Shown: piece after piece, positions 60,029 to 64,000 of the stretch
How positions within the stretch are numbered: the first letter of the stretch is position 1
How the letters are laid out: every line of letters begins with the position of its first letter
NCBI GenBank assembly: GCA_013399305.1
Contig: VXAI01000339.1
Coordinates: 93,088 to 157,087 of the forward strand
Direction of reading: 5' to 3'
DNA from: Rostratula benghalensis
Taxonomy: Eukaryota; Chordata; Aves; Charadriiformes; Rostratulidae
Length of the DNA: 64,000 bases
Position numbers and translations under genes: made by a program
The notes under the pieces: generated by a model
Told to the model about the DNA's origin: nothing
What the model saw: the letters and a program-made list of their open reading frames with translations, nothing else
The model's database searches: none

Positions 60029-63000
60029 CTGGAGAGAGGAGCGAGAGGGGGCCGAGGCTGGCAGCGTTCCCGGGCCTTGCTGCTGCCAGCCCCACCGTGC
60101 GACCTTGGTGCCCGCACCAAGAAGCCCGGTGCCCAGGACATCACCTACCCCCTCACTGCTGCTTTCCACTGCCTGCTGCCTCCCAGGCTGTGTCCTCTCT
60201 GCTTTCTCCCCAGCCGTGTCGGGCAGCAGGCTGTCCAGCCAGCTCAGGTCGTGCAGGGAGAAGATGTGCTCCAGTCCCTTACGGATCCCCACCAGTGCCA
60301 GCAGCTTTGCCAGGGTGAAGAGTGGGTCAGCATCACACAGTGCTCAAGGCAGGTGGCCAGGTATCCCCATCGCACCCCCTCTGTGTCTCCAGTAAGTGCC
60401 AGAGAGGTGGCATGTCACCTCTCTTGGCGCAGGTCCCAGGGGACAGTACTTGCACAATGTCTGCAAGGCAGCCCCAAAGCAGGAGGTGAAGGTTGGTGTC
60501 AAAGCCAAGTAGGCAGGGACCCTGCCAGCCCACAGAAGTCTGAGCACCCATGTACAACCACCTACCATGCCCTGTGTCATCACCCAGGGCAGGCCCCACG
60601 TCCCTTGGCCAAGGCAAGCGCCGGGGCTCCAGCGATACTCAAGGTACATAGGGGCAGCACCCAGCCTGGCACCAAACCAGTGCCGCCTGATTACAAGGGA
60701 TGTCATACCATCACTGGGAAAATAATAGCAGCCATGGTGGACTTGAGGACCCAGAGGAGGGCCAGGCACAGGAGCTGGATGACAGTGAAGAGGTGTACCC
60801 AGCGCAGGGGAACGTGGCGGAGGTAAGCAAGGTCTGGCTGGTGTTTGGCTGGCATCAGGAGCAGTTGTACACGGTCTGTGAGCTGTAGCAAGAGGGCAGC
60901 ACATGGGTCACACCTCCAGCTATCGGATAGCTCTCACCTACCTCCTCATTGGCATGGGGCTGGCAGGATAGATTTTTGCCACTGTTTTTGCAGTTCAGAC
61001 CTCCTGCCATCTGTGCTGACCACCAGTGTGATGCCCAGGTGAGTGAGTTTGGCTGTAAGACCAGAGGTCCTGGTACCACCATCGTGCCAGGCCAGGGGAG
61101 CACTTTCCAGACAGACATCTAGAAAGTACTCAAGCTGGTCTTAAAGGGTTAATTGGGAGGTAACAACCCCTTGATTCCCCTCCCTGCATGCAAGAAAATG
61201 CTGCTGCACCTTTGCCAGAGTACAGCCCAGGATTCCCCAAGCAGAGGGAGGGATGGCAGAGGGGGTTTCCCAGCCTGTGATCCAGAGCAGGATAATTACA
61301 AGGAAATTGTACTGCTTAGAGGAAAAGGGGGAATAGATATTTCTGGGGTGGGTATTTTTTTCCCCTCTGGGGGTTTCTCAGGAGAGGAAACCAGCTGGCA
61401 CATCAGCAACAATGCCAGGACCAAAGGACCAGCAGGTCCCAGCTCTGCAACTCCCATAGGGGTACATCCCTGCAGCTTTGAGAACAAATCTGGGCTATAC
61501 ACTGGCCCTTCCACTTCTTCCAACCCACGTGATCCATCAGTGCAGAAGTTACTCCTACTCTCCAGCATCCCAGCTACCTCTCTTTCCTCTGCCCCAGAAA
61601 GGTCCTTCTGTCCCTCATTGTTCTGGGCCCGGTGGGGTACAGACCCATGTCCAGCTGCACGTCACGCAGAGCTAAAATCCAGGCTCTGTTGTGCAGTGAG
61701 AGGTTGTTTTGAGCAAACCCCCCATCCCTAAAACAGCCCCTACCAGCACACCCGGTGCAGTCACCACTCACCTGGATGCTGTTCAGCGCCACCACCCCCA
61801 TATGCAGAAAGACCCCATACAGCACTGGCATCGGGATGTGCTGCAAAACAGAGGGGCCAGGGGTCAACAGGGCACAAATTCCTCAGGTGGCTGCGTTCAC
61901 TGAACATCCTCTCCTGTGTGAAACCCTGCAGATGTGGCTGCAGCGTTTGCTGCTTTGATTTTCAACAGCCTGGTTGGGCTGAGTTAATAGCCCTGTAGTC
62001 TTGGAGGACACAGCCAACCCCTGACCTTGGAATAGGCCAAACCCAGCAGCCAGGCTCCCTACCTTGAGAATGGGTGCCATGAAGACAGAGACTCCTGTTA
62101 GGACAAAGACGGCCAGGCCAGTCAGCCTCTGCTCCCTGCAAGAGGCAGCACAGGTGTCACAGGTGCCATGGGGTCCCTTAGGAGCCCACAGCCCCTACCT
62201 GCCCTCCTGACCCCCAGGGCCTCTGCGCTTTTCAGCTTTGATGGCCCCAAGGACCAGGGAGACACAAGCAGCCCCACAGCTGGATCTGCTGACCAGCGTG
62301 GGCACATGCCTGACCCCTGGCTCCACAGCTGTGGACAGAGGATCCCCTGGAGCAGAGGCTGGTCTTGTTGTGTACCTGATGCCCAGGAACTCAGGGTGCT
62401 CGCCAGGGGCTGAGGTTGTGCTCTCCTTCCTCAGGCTCTCCATGTGAGCCAGGGAGATGACAGTGGCTGAGACGTACCAGGGGAGGCCGGTAGCAGAGGT
62501 CACAGCCATCAGGAGTGAGACACAGAGGAGGTCCAGGTGAAAACCTGCTCCTTTCTGCAACAGGAGAGGCAGTGGGGCTGGTGTCAAACTGTCACCCAGC
62601 CAGCATCAGAGGGGCATCAGTGGGGCCTGCCCACCTTGCCAGCTGGTTTGGAGTGCTGCTGGGTGCCCCCCTGGCCCATGGTTCCAGCCAAGACCTGCAT
62701 CCTCCCCACTGGCTGCGTCTCGCCCATCCCCTGTCTCCGACTCACCTGCAGTTTGTACTCCCTGCGGTTAAGGATGACAGCTGTGATCTGCTGGTCCATG
62801 AAAATGAGGATGGTGACAAGGACAGCAGGCACTGCAGAGACCAGGCAGACCCACCATGGATTGGCTCCAAAGGGGAAGATAATCCAGCCCCGTGCTGGGT
62901 TTGTGGGCTGTGGAGAGCAGAAGGGTCATGGTGGCTGCCAACCCCCTGTGAGGTCTGCAGTGATGGGTCCAACCCTGGGTACCCAGGCTAGAGCCCTGTG

Positions 63001-63916
63001 GGCATCCAGGGATGCTCCACGTTGGGGGAGGAAGAGCATCCTCTCTCATCCCAGGGAAGCTGCTAGGCAGACACCCTGGCTGTAGTGGAGCAGGGGATTG
63101 CTCCTGGGCACTTTCACTGGTGAGCCAGTGAAAGAGGTGGCATTGGGTGTTGATGATGGCAAGCCCAAGGAGATGGCAGCAAGCATGGGTTGCTCTAAGG
63201 TGCTGCCAACCCCACTCCACACCCAGGGTGGGGAGACCAAGCCCAGACTTGAGCTTGTGTCTCTCACTCTAGCATGAGTTGTACCATGATGCTGTTAGTT
63301 CTGGATTGAGTCAGGTTATTTGCAGAACGTGGGATCAGCTGAGGTCCAACCCCTCCTTGCTTGCTGGGGCACAAACCACTGTGCTGGATGCAGTGGTAGG
63401 AAGGACAGACACAGCATAACAAGAAGGTCACTGTGGGTGGCATAGATCTACTCCCTGGCCCTGGCAGCACTGTTCCCTCCCCGGCAGCACCTTCAGCTCA
63501 CTGGGGACAAGGAGCTTGGGGGTCTCCAGGCCCAGGGCGGCATCAATGGCACAGGAGGCAAGGATGGCCAGGATGATGGCGAAGTCACTCACTAGTTTCC
63601 TTACCTGCAGAAGGAGAAAGGTTGGCCAGGGCTGGGGGCTGTCCCAAGAACATCCCCAGGTCATAGCACCTGGAGCCATCCCCAACCCCCAACATAGGTG
63701 GCCATGCCACCAGGGTGGCCGAAGGATGCTCACCGCCGCAGGGAAGTAGCGGCTGGTCCTAAAGTGCTTGAGCGCAGTGCAGGAGAGGAAAGTGCCCCCA
63801 AATAGCAGGAAGGAGAGGAGGGTGACATCGGGCACATACTGGCAGCTGGTCCCCAGGAGGTGCCCACCTTGATCCAGGCACTGGGTCCTGCTCAGCCCAG
63901 CCTGTGTGGTGGGAGG
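59978..63916 (-). CDS. SLC4A9: SLC4A9 (anion exchanger 4), 3' part: last nine coding exons
   Basis: SLC4A9/AE4 belongs to the SLC4 bicarbonate transporter family and is known from epithelia such as kidney and salivary gland. Its exact ion coupling is debated. Nine exons (183, 114, 162, 179, 73, 69, 174, 156 and 51 bases) join in frame to 386 residues and a TAG stop. SLC4 hallmarks are present in order: [115 protein letters not shown] and [12 protein letters not shown]. The C-terminus EINISVN and the stretch [11 protein letters not shown] match AE4 rather than the NBC members. The cytoplasmic N-terminal domain and first membrane segments lie beyond the right edge. It ends 1,053 bases before the ANKHD1 start codon, on the same strand. 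Confidence 0.94.
60029..60708. other. SLC4A9 introns between its last three coding exons
   Basis: Two introns: 60029-60148 (120 bases) and 60305-60708 (404 bases). They are GC-moderate, with no repeat recognised. Overlapping open frames here are readthrough of exons into introns. Confidence 0.7.
60149..60304 (-). CDS. SLC4A9: SLC4A9 coding exon: [16 protein letters not shown] ... C-terminal tail
   Basis: The exon begins [19 protein letters not shown], then [10 protein letters not shown], aligned with the family block after IIFPVM, and runs into a divergent cytoplasmic tail. The acceptor is ggcaaag|CTG, with an unfavourable A at -3, but it is the only AG that preserves the protein. The donor is inferred as GAGGGG|gtaggt (60148) because it keeps phase 0 with the final exon. 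A donor four bases further on would break the frame. The tail portion is the least certain part. Confidence 0.85.
60709..60882 (-). CDS. SLC4A9: SLC4A9 coding exon: [17 protein letters not shown] ... IIFPVM
   Basis: The 174-base exon in phase 0 encodes [39 protein letters not shown] and [40 protein letters not shown] is shared by all SLC4 exchangers. Two hydrophobic stretches follow. The acceptor is cttgctacag|CTCACA and the donor is GATG|gtatga. Confidence 0.96.
60883..61771. other. SLC4A9 intron, 889 bases, no gene seen
   Basis: The protein runs directly from NSIQ to LTDRVQLL as in the family, so no exon is missing here. A 192-codon plus-strand open frame in the middle (from 61153) has no resemblance to any protein I know. 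Confidence 0.7.
61772..61840 (-). CDS. SLC4A9: SLC4A9 coding exon: [19 protein letters not shown]
   Basis: The 69-base exon in phase 0 encodes [19 protein letters not shown] then [17 protein letters not shown] is a family hallmark. Most SLC4 members have Phe before IPMPVLYG where this one has His. The acceptor is ctgttttgcag|CACATC and the donor is ATCCAG|gtgagt. Confidence 0.95.
62063..62135 (-). CDS. SLC4A9: SLC4A9 coding exon: [20 protein letters not shown]
   Basis: The 73-base exon completes Arg and encodes [19 protein letters not shown] then APILK. EQR-TG followed by a hydrophobic segment ending APILK is the standard SLC4 arrangement. The acceptor is ctcttgcag|GGAGC and the donor is CTCAAG|gtaggg. 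It is too short to stand out as an open frame and was found by following the phase from both neighbours. Confidence 0.94.
62376..62554 (-). CDS. SLC4A9: SLC4A9 coding exon: KGAGFHLDL ... EFLGIR
   Basis: The 179-base exon encodes [40 protein letters not shown] and [19 protein letters not shown] plus two bases of an arginine codon. [11 protein letters not shown] and the CAPGE-like SAPGE are close to human AE4 as I recall it. The acceptor is gttgcag|AAAGG and the donor is ATCAG|gtacac. Confidence 0.95.
62746..62907 (-). CDS. SLC4A9: SLC4A9 coding exon: ARGW ... [19 protein letters not shown]
   Basis: The 162-base exon in phase 0 encodes [39 protein letters not shown] and [28 protein letters not shown] is one of the most conserved strings in the SLC4 family and precedes the re-entrant region. 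The acceptor is tctccacag|CCCACA and the donor is CTGCAG|gtgagt. Confidence 0.95.
62908..63490. other. SLC4A9 intron, 583 bases, no gene seen
   Basis: It lies between the PSELK exon and the PTNPARGW exon. The family is continuous across this junction. Nothing else is recognised. Confidence 0.7.
63491..63604 (-). CDS. SLC4A9: SLC4A9 coding exon: VRKLVSDF ... [10 protein letters not shown]
   Basis: The 114-base exon in phase 0 encodes [38 protein letters not shown]. It has one transmembrane segment followed by the SLC4 signature TPKL-VPSE. The acceptor is ccttctgcag|GTAAGG. The donor is AAG|gtgctg, weak at +3 to +6, but the next exon continues exactly as the family requires. Confidence 0.9.
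63734..63916 (-). CDS. SLC4A9: SLC4A9 coding exon (first in window): Cys-rich loop and transmembrane segment
   Basis: The exon encodes [38 protein letters not shown] and [16 protein letters not shown]. The loop cysteines and YVPDV followed by a hydrophobic segment match the SLC4 family. The donor is GCGGCG|gtgagc, phase 0. Two in-frame acceptors are possible: ccccacag|CCTCCC at 63916, chosen because its pyrimidine tract is longer, or cacacag|GCTGGG at 63901, which would remove five residues. Confidence 0.85.
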
Positions 63917-64000
63917 CTGTGGGGACAGGGCAGGCAGCGAGGAGGTGTCATGCACAGACACCTCGGGCCCACCCCAGCTCCTAGCCCTTTGTGTGTCATT

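Noticed and set aside
59897..60826. 309-codon plus-strand open frame opposite SLC4A9
   Set aside because: It is the antisense shadow of SLC4A9 exons and introns; the minus strand carries the conserved protein with splice sites.
61153..61731. 192-codon plus-strand open frame in an SLC4A9 intron
   Set aside because: It has no recognisable domain, is Ser/Pro-rich, has no splice or promoter support, and sits in moderately GC-rich DNA where long chance frames are common.
63428..63961. Single uninterrupted 177-codon minus-strand frame at the right end
   Set aside because: It reads through the 129-base intron between two SLC4A9 exons in a frame that loses the second exon's protein. The two-exon model restores the family sequence [14 protein letters not shown].
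1..64000. tRNA, rRNA, snoRNA or miRNA genes and CRISPR-like arrays
   Set aside because: I looked for tRNA A/B boxes, snoRNA C/D motifs near intron hairpins and regularly spaced repeats and found none convincing. A covariance-model search would settle the RNA question.

Overview
The window is a piece of a bird nuclear genome. The reasons are spliced genes with long AT-rich introns, at least nine CR1 (chicken repeat 1) LINE fragments, a solo LTR of an avian ERVL-like family, and a CpG island at a gene start. I cannot name the species. No prokaryotic, plasmid, phage or CRISPR feature is present.

Two protein genes are supported, both on the minus strand and arranged head to tail. The first ten coding exons of ANKHD1 (ankyrin repeat and KH domain protein, MASK family) run from the start codon at 58924 leftward to a donor at 2433. 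They encode 586 continuous residues, and every junction keeps the reading frame. Exon 11 and the rest of the gene (further ankyrin repeats, KH domain, C-terminus) lie beyond the left edge. To the right, the last nine coding exons of SLC4A9 (AE4, SLC4 bicarbonate transporter family) run from 63916 to a stop codon at 59978. They encode 386 residues of membrane domain and C-terminal tail, and the 5' part lies beyond the right edge. The order SLC4A9 then ANKHD1 in one direction matches the order I remember for human 5q31, but here only 1,053 bases separate the SLC4A9 stop from the ANKHD1 start.

Layout from left to right: 1-716 CR1; 717-11398 ANKHD1 exons 10 to 4 with short introns and a solo LTR in intron 7; 11399-16978 intron 3, which holds three CR1 fragments in the gene's own orientation; 16979-17135 exon 3; 17136-43783 intron 2 (26.6 kb), with five CR1 fragments, all opposite to the gene, between 21.0 and 36.1 kb; 43784-43937 exon 2; 43938-58642 intron 1 (14.7 kb), with almost no recognisable transposon and an assembly gap of 105 N; 58643-58924 exon 1 inside a CpG island; 58925-59977 the shared intergenic promoter region with six CCAAT boxes; 59978-64000 SLC4A9.

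The genes do not form a functional pathway; they are syntenic neighbours. I did not find a new biological system here. The observations most worth checking are the CCAAT-box array in the promoter, the missing polyadenylation signal between the genes, unusual splice sites at ANKHD1 exon 3 and SLC4A9, the strongly uneven transposon distribution, and a recurring short T/G4/T motif in the introns.
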